A stretch of DNA of 64,000 bases from Sedimentibacter acidaminivorans (GCF_017873955.1 NZ_JAGGKS010000008.1:1-64000), one strand, 5' to 3'. Shown: positions 35,449 through 45,850, numbered from the stretch's first letter. The notes: generated by a model not told the origin, from the letters alone. Translations and numbers: made by a program.

Positions 35449-36747
35449 TTATTCCCACCTTACAAAGTAACTATTTGTTTCAGTAAATGAAGGCTTGCAA
35501 ATAAACAATGGAATGCTACATCTTTCCTTTGGATTTACAATTCCACTTTTCTCAACTTCTCCAGTCAATAAATTTATAGCAATTAATTCATTACCTTCAT
35601 TTATACCTCCATTATCAATCAGCGCAACTTTGTCACCTAAAACCGAAGCGACAAATGCTCCGTATTCCTTAAAATCATACATTTTACAATTTTCTATATC
35701 ATATAGAGAAGTATGTTCCACTATGTACCTATCATTAATTACTTCTATTTTTCTACTCCAAGTATCAAAGTTATCCCAATCTGTGTCCGTGAGTTCTTTA
35801 GTTTCTATATCAAATATCTTTATGCCTGTAATTGTTTTTACCAACAATTTATTATCTGTTAGATGTAATATTTGAAGATTATCATTCTCATTTATTATCT
35901 CTTTTCCTTTTATATCATATAAAGAACAAAATACCTCCGAATTCTTATCGCTATGTCTTAATAATATAAAATATTCCTCATACCCTTCTACATCATACTT
36001 ATCAGTTTTACTATCAATTTTAAATATTTCATTTCCTTTATAATCAAAGCCAACGTAAGCACTATCTCTATATGCAATATAGTATTCTTCTTCGATTACT
36101 TTAACATTACTATCCACTATTTTGTTAAGTGTTACATCATATAAATCTCCTTCTGTTGATAATGCATATTGTCCAATATTTTTCCACTCTCCTCTGACAG
36201 TATTATGATTTTCTAATTCACAAAGTACCTTACCCGTATTATTAATTATTGCAAATTCTGGTATACCAGAATTTAAACTTTCAGCTTCTACAAAACAATA
36301 TCCATTATTAAAAGAATAATACGAATTATAAACTGCTAGTCTGCTCACTAAATCAAAATTATAATCAATAACTAATTCTCCATTTTTATCTATGAAACCC
36401 CAATACCCTTCTCGATTTTGAACAGCAGCAAGTCCATCAGAAAATTCCTGCACGTCATTAAACTGTGGTTCTATCACATAATTACCGCTAATAGCATCAA
36501 TAAATCCCCACATTGAATTTTTCACACTTTGTACACCTATTAATCTTTCTGTAGCACGGTTTTTTACACTTGAAAAATCCTTTTGTTCAATTATTAAACC
36601 ATCGATAACATTATCATTCAAATCTTCCGCAACTTTAGAACTAACATTTACATCTGTATCTACTTCCTCAGTATTACTTAGGCTACATCCTGTTAAACTT
36701 ATTACTATAGCAATAAAAATTACCCATAATTTTATTTTTTTATCCAT
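35449..36747 (-). CDS. WG-repeat lipoprotein
   Basis: About 432 residues from the ATG behind GGAGG. The lipobox is SLTGC, giving a lipid-anchored surface protein after about 20 residues. At least two WG repeats follow (SMWGFIDAISGNYVIEPQFN and EGYWGFIDKNGELVIDYNFD). The rest is beta-rich and propeller-like. WG-repeat proteins are often exported and bind other proteins, but no specific function is known. It stands alone between two terminator or AT-rich gaps (36748-36905 has no gene). Confidence 0.75.
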   Translation of the reverse strand: MDKKIKLWVIFIAIVISLTGCSLSNTEEVDTDVNVSSKVAEDLNDNVIDGLIIEQKDFSSVKNRATERLIGVQSVKNSMWGFIDAISGNYVIEPQFNDVQEFSDGLAAVQNREGYWGFIDKNGELVIDYNFDLVSRLAVYNSYYSFNNGYCFVEAESLNSGIPEFAIINNTGKVLCELENHNTVRGEWKNIGQYALSTEGDLYDVTLNKIVDSNVKVIEEEYYIAYRDSAYVGFDYKGNEIFKIDSKTDKYDVEGYEEYFILLRHSDKNSEVFCSLYDIKGKEIINENDNLQILHLTDNKLLVKTITGIKIFDIETKELTDTDWDNFDTWSRKIEVINDRYIVEHTSLYDIENCKMYDFKEYGAFVASVLGDKVALIDNGGINEGNELIAINLLTGEVEKSGIVNPKERCSIPLFICKPSFTETNSYFVRWE

Positions 36748-36905
36748 TTCATCCTCCATATATTAATTATTAAATTTCTTAAATTCATTTTTAAAATTAG
36801 AAATTAGCATGTAGAACTTAAATTTTGCACTTCAATAATTTACCATAATTATTGTAACTTTGCAATTACTCTTTTTTCTTAAAATTAAATAAAAACAACT
36901 CTTTA

Positions 36906-39900
36906 TTAATATATTAAATTTATACGTCCATCTTGAAAAACTGATCCATTTACTACCAAACTTCGACCATTCCAATTTTCTTTTTCATTATAATCATAAG
37001 TTACAGAACCTTTTGAACAATCAAGCTTGATACTTATAATCGTATTTACTGGCAAGTGGGCTGAAGAATAAAACCTTCCTTGCCATGTTTCTGTATCTCC
37101 TGTTATAACTTTTGTCATACTTATAATTTGATCTATATTTCCATTGTTTCCTACATCTATACGGCCATACACACTATCTGGCTTACCTTTGCTATCTATT
37201 TGAAATGTTACATAATACCCTGTTTTATAAGGTATTAAATCGCTTAAAATCATGTCTTTTGTGTAAGGGAATGTTATGTGTGGATGATTAACTATATCCG
37301 TTATACGGAAGTTTATAAGCTTTAAAGCCACAATATCAATAGGTACATTGTCCTTTACTTCTCTTGTAACATTTCCGTTACCGCCATAATTTGTCTTGCC
37401 TATAAACTGCAAATTGTAAGTTCCACTTTCGGTTATGCTTTCAGGTATGGTTATATTTTTCTCCCAGTAGGCATAATTACTATCTTCAGATACCTTGCTT
37501 AATACATAACTTGTGCCGTTAAAGCTACAGCCAACAGTATCAGTAATTTTATTGGTCTTCGCTTTCAACTTAATAGAATCTCCAACCATTATTTCACTCT
37601 TATCACTTTCAAAACTTCCTATCAAGCTTAATTCTGGAACAATATAATAATTCTTTGTGACTGTTGCAGACTTAGCATCAGAAATTTGATAAGGTGGTAT
37701 AGGTGGTTTATCAGTAACATTGAACGTTATGCGATATGCTCCCCATGGTAGACCTTGACCTTTAAAGCTATTTACAAATGGAAATTGTTTTGTGTAGTTG
37801 TATGTGTTTGTTGCTGCTGCTCCTCCTGATATATTATTCATATCTTTAACAGCAAACCGCTCTAATTTCCAGTTATATGTGAAGCCTGTGTTGTCCGTAT
37901 TTGGATCATTAACATTTGTGTCAAACCTTGCATATTCTTCTGAAAATAATGTATTAGATGGTCTATATATTAATGTGTATAACCCTAATATTTTAGGAAA
38001 TGACCAAGCAGGGTTTTCATTGCTTACAAGATTAAAGTTTACTGTCGGTGCATCATTGTATATAGTAACTTCAAAAGACTTTGTAACAATTTCACTATAA
38101 ACACCTGAAGAATTTCTAACCATCAATGATATTTCATAAATTCCAATACCATTAGTTAATATATGACTATTTAAAGTGCTGCTAATATCTCTTTGTGTAC
38201 TTGTAAATAAATTCTTACTATCCTTTTTTACAGTCCATATATAATTTAAGGCTGAACCACCTGTATCATAACTTGTATCTGTAATAGTTTGACTTTCAGA
38301 ATTTATTATTAATGGATCTTTATCTATTAAAAAGTCTGCAATAGGTATACTTTCATTTAATTCAGGATACCAACCATCTTTAATAGCTTCACCGTCTATA
38401 TATTTACTACTCCAATCCGACCATACACCCTCTAGGTCTTTTACTCGTAATAATACTGTAGCATTAAACCATTTAGAGTTTTTTAAACTGTTCTGAATCC
38501 ATGTTATTCCACTAGCTTTACTTGTAGAATTTTGAGTTGTTGTTATACCATCCCGATTGATTAATTTCCATTGCCATTCATAAACTCCTTTATTAGAAAG
38601 ACTTTTATGATCTATGTCATATGAATTTTCAGTTATATTAATTAAAACATTCTCATTTGGTAAACTAAAACTTAATTTCATATTATCTATAAGAAAACTT
38701 GGTCTACCTGACCATTCATTATATTTAGGTACTAATAACAACAACGAATAATTGCCTTCTGATAATTTATATTCTACATTAGCACTATCATAGAATGTTT
38801 GATTTATACTTGTCCCTATTAGTTTAACATTTATAGTTCCTTTTTTATTATCATCAATTATATCAAACTTTATTTTAGCTGATATTGCATTATCAGGTAC
38901 ATTAATTTTAAATTCAGCATATGTATAACTTTCGTCATCCCTTTTATTTGTACCATACAACTCTAAATACCCATTTCTTATGCTACCCGTTTGAAAAGAT
39001 GCATTTCCTTCGTATCTTGTAAAAATCGGTTCTAATACATAAGTTTCATCTTCAAAATCTTCAACTAATAAAGTATTTTTATATGCATTAGATGAAAAAT
39101 CAGCTATACCAAAATTCGATATTGGTTTTCTATGTACATAAATATCTTGTGCAAATATATTGCTATATTTTCTATAACTATTAAATGGATCTAATAAATT
39201 CAAATCAGGAAACAAAGGATTATCCTTTACCCTATAATTTAAAGTATACTTTCCTGTTTTACTAAAATTCTCTATTGGTTTACCAACCCAAATATTATTA
39301 ATGTCTATAGTCCCTAAATTGTTTTCAAAATAAGTAGGTAAATGATAAAATTTAAATGCTTTTGAAAACAAAGGATCATTTTCATTATCTGAATAATTTT
39401 CTTTGTAATTTATTGTGTTTTCTAATAACAAATATTGATCCAATGTATTTGAGCCACTATATTTATTTCTTATATACGAAGTCGCAGTATTTAAATTATC
39501 ATATACATTGTTTAATTCTATATATGTACCATTGTTTTGATTTTTTGTTGTAAGCTCTTTTAATTTAGTTCCGTTAACTGAATTAACACCTATATTTATA
39601 AGATTTATTTCTTTCCCTTGTAATAACCCTGCTGTTTTATTTAATTGTTCATTGTCAGTTAATTCTTTAAGTTTATTATTTTCCACTAAATTAATAATGT
39701 ATTTATCTGTTTCATTTCCCCAACTTAAATTATTAACAGCTTCATAAATACTACTGTTGTTTATATATGTTAACTTTTCAATATTAAGATCTACGTTCTT
39801 TGAAGTATAACCGTCTTTTGCAGATATTCCTAAATAACCCCCTGCATCTAAACTATTTATATTTTTTTCAAATACCAATTTACTACCATCGTATGCTTGT

Positions 39901-42900
39901 AATAAATTTCCCACTTGTCTAATTCTTGAAACAGTAGTTTCATAATATTCCCATTCCCCATGTTCTTTTTTTCTAGTATAATAAAATTCTTCAAGAATAT
40001 TAGATACACCATTTTTTACTTGTACGATTTCAGCAATTTTATTACCTGCCATCCAATTTTTATAATACTTTTCAGAGTAAACAAAATAATTGCTTTTATC
40101 TTGTACATTAAACAAGAATACCGCATCTCCCATATCATCTTCGCCATATTTCAATGGGCTAATACTTAAATCAAACTCAATATCAAAATCGATTAGTTTT
40201 TCATTTGAAATTGCAGAATAAAAATTTACATCTGAATAAGGAGCATTCCAAACACTATAGCCATTTATACTGGTATTAACATTATTATAACCATAATTTA
40301 AATGATAGTAGTCTCTTTCTATTATTCGTACTGGATAGCTATTACCCCAAGTTCTATTTAAATCTTTATATTTTAGATTGCTTATATCAATACCTGATAA
40401 ATTACCTCCTAAATATAAATTTGGTACTGGTATTCCATTCCAACCATCAGCATATATTCCACTTGGTAACATATTGTACCAAAACCCTACTAATGGTTTT
40501 TCAGGGTCAGTATCAGGATTACCGCCTGTATCTGTCACATCTTCAATTTCTTCATATTCAAATCTATGATCATCAACATAGCCATTCATTGTAACCTTTT
40601 TCCAAGTTAGTGTATTACCTTCTGTTAATCCATTTACTTCATCAGCAAGATTTAAAACATCAATATTTCCTATCCTTATGTTATTTTTACTTTCTAACCA
40701 TAGTTTTAAGTTATTTAAATTATTATCTACATCAACTTGTCTTGTTCCAGTTAATCCAGTAGTCAATACCTTTACATCAATTTTATTATATTTTTCTAAT
40801 CCCAATGTACCTACTGGAGCTGTATTGTCAATTTCTGTAGTTATAGTTGTAAAAGCAGTTTTATAATCTTCATTTGTAATATATTTTTCGATAGTTTCTT
40901 GTTTAAAATCTTCTTTAACATTAATAACAAACTGATATTTACCTACCTTAAAAGATGTTAAAGTAATTTCCTTATAAAGAATACCATTGATATTAACATC
41001 TTTATGAGATAAGTTTGATGTTTGCAAAATTTCATCTAAAAAACTACCGTTATTATTACTATCAAACTTGTATTCTACTTTTGTAACTTCAGCTAAATCA
41101 TCATCAGTTGAAGTTGCTAAAGCATTAAACTTAATTGTTGCATTCTTACTAGAATTTCTATAATGTTTTGAATTTACATTTGCTGTTATGGTAGGTGGTA
41201 AATCTTCGTTTATTGTTAATACCTGTTCAGTCCAATCTGATACATTACCATCAGTATCTGTGACTTGAAGTCTGATTTTATATTTTCCTGGCTCTTTGAA
41301 CATCATCTTTATGTTTAATGGCTCATATCTTGCATTCAATACATTGCCAGTTATTAATTTATTTATGTCTCTTTCAAATTTAACTGAATTAATATTTTGA
41401 CCATCTAAAGGTTCTATCTCCCACATATCTTTACTGTGATCTATTGTAATGTCCATGTCATGTAACCATGATGCAACATGTGAACTGTTACTGTTTAACT
41501 TTATAACCCTGTTTTGTTTTCCATAAAACTCGTGATCTATCGGATATCTGTAGCTTGATGTATCTTTTATAACTGCTGTCGGGTTTAAGCTTAGAACTTC
41601 TGGCCTTATTGTTTCTTTATATGTGTCATTTAATCCTTCCGTATCCTGTACATATACTGTTAATTCCCACTCTTCGTCAGTAGTAAAAACAACATTTATG
41701 TTTCCATTATCATACCCATTAAAAATGATTGATGTATCTTCGAAGTTGTCTGCTTCATCTAGCTCATATGCACCCCAAGGCATCATTTTAAATTGAATCG
41801 ATTTAACTTGGCCTGTGTCATTAATATTTCTAAAGATATATCTTACATAATCAATATCTTTTAAACCGTTTGGATCATTACAGTAATTGTCAATAACAAC
41901 ATCTTTACCTATGAATGCCTTTCCATATACTCTGCTCTCTGTTCCTGAAGGCAATATCTTCTTTGTAGCATATCTATAAAATGCAGTAGGCGGCTTATTT
42001 TCTACGATATCTACATATAAACGTAAAGTTGTTTTTTCTGCATTAAATCCTCCACATGTACAAAACACCCCTAAAGTCACTTCAATTTCTGCGATATATT
42101 CTGTTTTTTCAGTGTTTGTCGGAGTAAATTTTACTGCTGGGACATTTAAATTTTGATACGCTGTTGAATAAATATCATATCTTGTAAAGTCGTATGAAGT
42201 ACTACCGGGATATTTCAAATAAATATCAAAAGAGTGGAATTTATGTTCTCCCTCAACTTCTTCCCACTCTGTTCCGCTTAATTGTTTGAATCCACCTTCA
42301 AAATCACCAATTCCTATTTTTACATTATTGAAAAATATATCTGTCGCATTATCAAAATCTCTTCTTTTCATTGTTACTCTTTTATCTTCAGTTTCAGTAT
42401 CAAATTGAGGGTCGCATTTAGGCTTTTCAGGCTCTTCATATTCTTCGTAATGGAATGTAATGTTGAGATTATTATTTACCGGTGTTGAATAGTCAAATAG
42501 CCCCACAACAAAGCTTGTTGAATTGTCCAAGAAGTTTTTTGTTTCTTTACCAGTTATGCTATATCCAGTGCATTTATATCCATCTATTCTTTCAGAATTC
42601 TCAATTAAGTTAGCTCCGAGGTTTGTCTTTCTTGTTTTGTCACTCATAAGCTTGTTATCGTCTTCATCCACATATTTAATAGTTACATTTATATCTCCAT
42701 CACCCGGATCATCTGGATTGCCCCCATGGTCTTCCCACCAACCTTCAGGATCAGCTAAGTAATCAGAATCAACATATTTTATTACTACTGCGATGTAGCA
42801 TTTATACACGCCCCCACCCATATCCTTTGCAAATTTACTTCCCAAAAAGCCTGGATCAGGAGGATTAAGAAGTTTAAAGGATGCTGTAAATGTAACCTCT

Positions 42901-43346
42901 GTATTTTTCTCCCCCGTATAAGCCTGTGGGTTCCATATTGAAGCATGTTCTATGTAATGCTTCCTAACTTCATTCTCAGTCATATTATGATAATTTAATT
43001 CATTCCATGATCCTTTGTAATTTCTAAGATCTATTATACTGTCAATTTCATAATTACCCTCAATAAGTGTTGTTGGAAAAGTCAAGTCAAATTCAGCGTA
43101 TTCAGAAGGAACCTGCCCTATATTTTTTCTTTGACCTGGATAGTCTACATCAGCAAAATATGAATCTCCAGTTTTCCAGTACCCGTAATAGGCTACAACT
43201 AAACCATATTTGTATGGCGATATATTTGCTTTTATTGCTGACTTGCTCTCTTGTATTGCATTAGATATGGCAAACACCGAAATTATTGTTGCTAATATAA
43301 GCACTATAGCAATAATTATAGTTTTTTTATTTATATTCCTCTGCAT
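36906..43346 (-). CDS. Giant surface protein with Ig/PKD-like and MucBP-like domains
   Basis: 2146 residues, behind AAGGAGAGGT. One N-terminal membrane helix (KTIIIAIVLILATIISVFAI). Residues about 215-310 resemble a MucBP-like repeat (VTIKYVDEDDNKLMSDKTRK ... NLNITFHYEE). Several PKD/Ig-like modules follow, for example after VLSLNPTAVIKDTSS, EDLPPTITANVNSK and NDAPTVNFNLVSN. The central part (about 900-1500) contains lectin-like beta stretches. No LPXTG or SLH anchor is seen at the C-terminus, so it may be held by its N-terminal helix. Given the Tad pilus and conjugation genes, an adhesin or mating-contact protein is a fair inference, not shown. Confidence 0.7.
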   Translation of the reverse strand: MQRNINKKTIIIAIVLILATIISVFAISNAIQESKSAIKANISPYKYGLVVAYYGYWKTGDSYFADVDYPGQRKNIGQVPSEYAEFDLTFPTTLIEGNYEIDSIIDLRNYKGSWNELNYHNMTENEVRKHYIEHASIWNPQAYTGEKNTEVTFTASFKLLNPPDPGFLGSKFAKDMGGGVYKCYIAVVIKYVDSDYLADPEGWWEDHGGNPDDPGDGDINVTIKYVDEDDNKLMSDKTRKTNLGANLIENSERIDGYKCTGYSITGKETKNFLDNSTSFVVGLFDYSTPVNNNLNITFHYEEYEEPEKPKCDPQFDTETEDKRVTMKRRDFDNATDIFFNNVKIGIGDFEGGFKQLSGTEWEEVEGEHKFHSFDIYLKYPGSTSYDFTRYDIYSTAYQNLNVPAVKFTPTNTEKTEYIAEIEVTLGVFCTCGGFNAEKTTLRLYVDIVENKPPTAFYRYATKKILPSGTESRVYGKAFIGKDVVIDNYCNDPNGLKDIDYVRYIFRNINDTGQVKSIQFKMMPWGAYELDEADNFEDTSIIFNGYDNGNINVVFTTDEEWELTVYVQDTEGLNDTYKETIRPEVLSLNPTAVIKDTSSYRYPIDHEFYGKQNRVIKLNSNSSHVASWLHDMDITIDHSKDMWEIEPLDGQNINSVKFERDINKLITGNVLNARYEPLNIKMMFKEPGKYKIRLQVTDTDGNVSDWTEQVLTINEDLPPTITANVNSKHYRNSSKNATIKFNALATSTDDDLAEVTKVEYKFDSNNNGSFLDEILQTSNLSHKDVNINGILYKEITLTSFKVGKYQFVINVKEDFKQETIEKYITNEDYKTAFTTITTEIDNTAPVGTLGLEKYNKIDVKVLTTGLTGTRQVDVDNNLNNLKLWLESKNNIRIGNIDVLNLADEVNGLTEGNTLTWKKVTMNGYVDDHRFEYEEIEDVTDTGGNPDTDPEKPLVGFWYNMLPSGIYADGWNGIPVPNLYLGGNLSGIDISNLKYKDLNRTWGNSYPVRIIERDYYHLNYGYNNVNTSINGYSVWNAPYSDVNFYSAISNEKLIDFDIEFDLSISPLKYGEDDMGDAVFLFNVQDKSNYFVYSEKYYKNWMAGNKIAEIVQVKNGVSNILEEFYYTRKKEHGEWEYYETTVSRIRQVGNLLQAYDGSKLVFEKNINSLDAGGYLGISAKDGYTSKNVDLNIEKLTYINNSSIYEAVNNLSWGNETDKYIINLVENNKLKELTDNEQLNKTAGLLQGKEINLINIGVNSVNGTKLKELTTKNQNNGTYIELNNVYDNLNTATSYIRNKYSGSNTLDQYLLLENTINYKENYSDNENDPLFSKAFKFYHLPTYFENNLGTIDINNIWVGKPIENFSKTGKYTLNYRVKDNPLFPDLNLLDPFNSYRKYSNIFAQDIYVHRKPISNFGIADFSSNAYKNTLLVEDFEDETYVLEPIFTRYEGNASFQTGSIRNGYLELYGTNKRDDESYTYAEFKINVPDNAISAKIKFDIIDDNKKGTINVKLIGTSINQTFYDSANVEYKLSEGNYSLLLLVPKYNEWSGRPSFLIDNMKLSFSLPNENVLINITENSYDIDHKSLSNKGVYEWQWKLINRDGITTTQNSTSKASGITWIQNSLKNSKWFNATVLLRVKDLEGVWSDWSSKYIDGEAIKDGWYPELNESIPIADFLIDKDPLIINSESQTITDTSYDTGGSALNYIWTVKKDSKNLFTSTQRDISSTLNSHILTNGIGIYEISLMVRNSSGVYSEIVTKSFEVTIYNDAPTVNFNLVSNENPAWSFPKILGLYTLIYRPSNTLFSEEYARFDTNVNDPNTDNTGFTYNWKLERFAVKDMNNISGGAAATNTYNYTKQFPFVNSFKGQGLPWGAYRITFNVTDKPPIPPYQISDAKSATVTKNYYIVPELSLIGSFESDKSEIMVGDSIKLKAKTNKITDTVGCSFNGTSYVLSKVSEDSNYAYWEKNITIPESITESGTYNLQFIGKTNYGGNGNVTREVKDNVPIDIVALKLINFRITDIVNHPHITFPYTKDMILSDLIPYKTGYYVTFQIDSKGKPDSVYGRIDVGNNGNIDQIISMTKVITGDTETWQGRFYSSAHLPVNTIISIKLDCSKGSVTYDYNEKENWNGRSLVVNGSVFQDGRINLIY

Positions 43347-43373
43347 TCTTACCTCTCCTTTTATTTTTGCATT

Positions 43374-43400
43374 AAAAAAAGAACATATTTCTATGCTCTT
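43374..43400 (-). terminator. Intrinsic terminator after the SLH gene
   Basis: AGAGCATAG / TATGTTCT type stem with one G-T pair, then a run of seven T on the minus strand, 20 nt past the SLH stop codon and just before the giant-protein ribosome site. Confidence 0.5.
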
Positions 43401-43419
43401 AATTGATAAATTCTATTCC

Positions 43420-44706
43420 TTATTTAATTTCCTTTAAACCACTTGCATCTATTTCAAGCACATCATTCGTTGAAGCTGCTGGATAATATGTTCCTCGTGT
43501 GTCCATAATAATAATTTTGCTTAAGTTTTCTAACTCAAATCTTATAATACCTTTATTAGTAAATGCCATGGTTGTAAATTGCTGATTTATTTCTACTTTT
43601 GGATATTCCCCAAGAGCATAATTTGGAAACATTTCCTTAATCTTATTATATACAGCTTCACCACCATATGACGAAATTGCTTTTACTACAGGTCTAACAT
43701 ATGAGCTTCCCGATTTATTTACAAATGCCACGTTAAGTGATGAATCCACCCAATAATCAGTTGTGCCTTTATTGTCATCACTTTTTTCAATTGGATATGC
43801 ATGAATAATTATCGCATCCACATTGTCTAAGTCACCTTGACCCCATGCTATAGATGTATCTCCATGGTATGGAGCTTTCTCTGCTGGAAGTTTTTGAATT
43901 CCTGTTATGACTAATCCTCCGTATCTTATGGGTAACATTGAAATATCTGCCTTTATTAAATTCTCAGCTTTATACGTTATATCATTATGCATACCGTATT
44001 GAGCATATTCTTTCAATTTATCATATCCACTCTCTTCAATTGTAATTTTATCTAAATCATTTGCATCGATTACTCCATTTGCATCCCGTTTTACAATCTT
44101 AACTGGATTTCTCAGCTCCGGATTTATTACTCTACTTATTACTGCTACAGCCTCAGCTCTGGTTAGTGTACCAGTCGGCTTAAAAGTTCCATCAGGGTAT
44201 CCGGAGATTACACCTATTCCGTTTATTGTTAATATTTTTACATCTGTTTTTTCTATGTCTGTCCGTCTGTCACTTAAATATTCAAGCTCTGCATCAGTAT
44301 ATGCTGTTATTTCTTCTTTTTCAGTCAGCACATTATATAATATTTCTGCCATTGTCTGTCTGTCAATATTTTGATCTATAAGTGATTTTTGCTGTTCTGT
44401 AATATATTTACACTCTATCGCTTTGTCAATGTAAATTTGATACCATTCATGTTTCCCTTTTTGACTTACCAGCTTTTCCTCAACAGCCACAACAAGCATT
44501 TTTATAAATTCTTCAAACTTAAGCGTATTACCTGGTTTAAATGTACTGTCTTGATATCCGGAAATAATATTTTTTTCCGTAAGCTCCTGAAGGTTTTTAT
44601 AGAACCAATCGTCTGTCTTAACATCAGTAAAATTTATTTCAGCTGCGCTTGCTGAAGAGGAAAATATTATAATTATTATTGCAATAGTTGTTATTATTTT
44701 TTTCAT
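43420..44706 (-). CDS. S-layer-homology (SLH) domain surface protein
   Basis: 428 residues behind AAGGAGG. Signal peptide KKIITTIAIIIIIFSSSASA. SLH units at about 24-68 (FTDVKTDDWFYKNLQELTEK, ISGYQDSTFKPGNTL) and about 130-190 (GVISGYPDGTFKPTGTLTRA); a weaker third between them. The C-terminal half has no family I recognise; it contains IIIHAYPIEK and ends in a short beta segment. SLH units hold proteins on cell-wall polymers. It directly precedes the giant surface protein. Confidence 0.8.
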   Translation of the reverse strand: MKKIITTIAIIIIIFSSSASAAEINFTDVKTDDWFYKNLQELTEKNIISGYQDSTFKPGNTLKFEEFIKMLVVAVEEKLVSQKGKHEWYQIYIDKAIECKYITEQQKSLIDQNIDRQTMAEILYNVLTEKEEITAYTDAELEYLSDRRTDIEKTDVKILTINGIGVISGYPDGTFKPTGTLTRAEAVAVISRVINPELRNPVKIVKRDANGVIDANDLDKITIEESGYDKLKEYAQYGMHNDITYKAENLIKADISMLPIRYGGLVITGIQKLPAEKAPYHGDTSIAWGQGDLDNVDAIIIHAYPIEKSDDNKGTTDYWVDSSLNVAFVNKSGSSYVRPVVKAISSYGGEAVYNKIKEMFPNYALGEYPKVEINQQFTTMAFTNKGIIRFELENLSKIIIMDTRGTYYPAASTNDVLEIDASGLKEIK

Positions 44707-44769
44707 ACCTGCCTCCTTATCTAATGATAATCTTCTCTTTTGCGTTATTTGTATATCTTTTAATTTATA

Positions 44770-45450
44770 TTAATCCTTATAGCACAAAAACCAAGAACTA
44801 CAATTTAATCCTAAGCTTTCGCCTTCATTTTCTCTTTGCAATGCCTCTTCGAAAGTATGAGGAGGAGGAACAACAACTGGTTGACCTGGAATCCAATTTG
44901 CTGGAGTATAAACATTATTTTCATAAGTTAATTGGAGTGAATCAATCATCCTCAAAATTTCATATAAATTCCTGCCACATGATACTGGATACGTTAAAAT
45001 ACCAGCTATTTTCCCTCCTGGATTTATTATAAAAGCATCTCTTACACTTTCTTCGTATATTCTATCAGGATTGACCATCCCATAAAGATTTGCTATTTCT
45101 GCATCTCTATCAGCCAAAAGTGGAAAAGGAACCTGAAGTCCTGTCGCTTTATAAATATCCATTAACCATTCAATATCAGAAAAAGTACTATCTATTGTTA
45201 TACATAAAAGTTGTACATTTCTTTTTTCAAACTCTGCATATAGCTGCGTAAATGCAATTAATTCAGTAGTTGATATAGGACCAAAATTAACGGGTTCACT
45301 GAAAAGCAAAACCCACTTTTCCCTATACTTTGACAATGTAATAACTCCTTGAGTAGATGAATCGGTAAAATCAGGTGCCATCCTTCCTATTGTAATGCAA
45401 TTACTTGGATTTTTAAAATTATTAGCAGAAACAATATCGTTAGAAATCAT
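44770..45450 (-). CDS. Peroxiredoxin-family protein with the peroxidatic Cys replaced by Ser
   Basis: 226 residues of AhpC/TSA (Prx6-like) type: APDFTDSS..GVITLS, LFSEPVNFGPISTTELIAF, ITIDSTFSDIEWL, DRDAEIANLYG, and the Prx6-like C-terminal YENNVYTPANWIPGQPVVVP. The position that should be the catalytic Cys (PVCTTE) is Ser60, encoded by TCA. Other Cys are present (C158 in YPVSCGRN, C217, C223). So it cannot use the normal peroxidase mechanism; it may be a chaperone-like or redox-sensing relative, or use another Cys. It starts behind GGAGGGG and is upstream of the SLH gene. Confidence 0.8.
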   Translation of the reverse strand: MISNDIVSANNFKNPSNCITIGRMAPDFTDSSTQGVITLSKYREKWVLLFSEPVNFGPISTTELIAFTQLYAEFEKRNVQLLCITIDSTFSDIEWLMDIYKATGLQVPFPLLADRDAEIANLYGMVNPDRIYEESVRDAFIINPGGKIAGILTYPVSCGRNLYEILRMIDSLQLTYENNVYTPANWIPGQPVVVPPPHTFEEALQRENEGESLGLNCSSWFLCYKD

Positions 45451-45545
45451 AACCCCTCCATACTTGTATTCTTATATTAAATTATATGACTACAAGTAAT
45501 TTTTATGAGTTATTAAATTTTTATAATGATAAAAGATAAACAATA

Positions 45546-45620
45546 CTATTGAAATAATCTATCTTGTTTTTTTATGGTAAGTGCTACTAACATTGTAAGT
45601 GTAACCATTAGAGAGATAGT
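45546..45620 (-). pseudogene. Degenerate second copy of the small hydrophobic toxin
   Basis: A frame with no start reads YETISLMVTLTMLVALTIKK, closely matching the intact peptide next door (YETISLMVAFAMLVAVIIKK), then runs to TAG at 45546-45548. It is a tandem duplicate that has lost its start region. Confidence 0.6.
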
Positions 45621-45644
45621 TTCATATATATCTCTAATTTAGTA

Positions 45645-45673
45645 TTGATTTTTTCGTATAAATGAGTTACAAT
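45645..45673 (+). promoter_or_regulatory. Plus-strand promoter of the antisense RNA
   Basis: TTGATT (45645-45650), 17-bp spacer, TACAAT (45668-45673). It would start an RNA near 45680 that ends at the 45735-45770 terminator. Confidence 0.65.
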
Positions 45674-45679
45674 ATACAT

Positions 45680-45770
45680 AAGATAAAGAATAGGTAGTCG
45701 GCTACAGCTGACTAAACATTATAAATTGTATTTAGTAGATACTCTGGGCCAACAGGGTATCTACTTTTTT
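45680..45770 (+). ncRNA. Candidate type I antitoxin RNA
   Basis: About 90 nt from the plus-strand promoter to the terminator. It contains a hairpin (TAGTC 45695-45699 with GACTA 45710-45714) and is antisense to the last codons and 3' end of the toxin transcript. Position and size match RatA/SR4-type antitoxins. Confidence 0.6.
45735..45770 (+). terminator. Terminator of the antisense RNA, inside the toxin 3' end
   Basis: GTAGATAC (45735-45742) with GTATCTAC (45757-45764) and a six-T run on the plus strand. The toxin stop codon lies in its right arm. Confidence 0.75.
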
Positions 45771-45850
45771 ATGATAACTGCTACTAACATTGCAAATGCA
45801 ACCATTAGAGAGATAGTCTCATATGTAGACATAATCAGCATCACCACCAT
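45761..45850 (-). CDS. Small hydrophobic type I toxin (TxpA/BsrG, 'putative holin-like toxin' type)
   Basis: 29 codons from ATG at 45850 (or 23 from ATG at 45832): MVVMLIMSTYETISLMVAFA then MLVAVIIKK. MSTYE..SLM..F.MLV followed by one membrane helix and a Lys-Lys end is the pattern of the small holin-like toxins of Bacillota. GAAAGGAGGT lies 14 nt before the first ATG; GGTGGTGAT precedes the second. The promoter is at 45921-45949, an antisense RNA gene lies on the other strand, and a broken second copy follows. It should disrupt the membrane when unneutralised. Confidence 0.7.
   Translation of the reverse strand: MVVMLIMSTYETISLMVAFAMLVAVIIKK

Noticed and set aside
45268-45276. Selenocysteine at the peroxiredoxin active site
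   Set aside because: The codon is TCA (Ser), not TGA.
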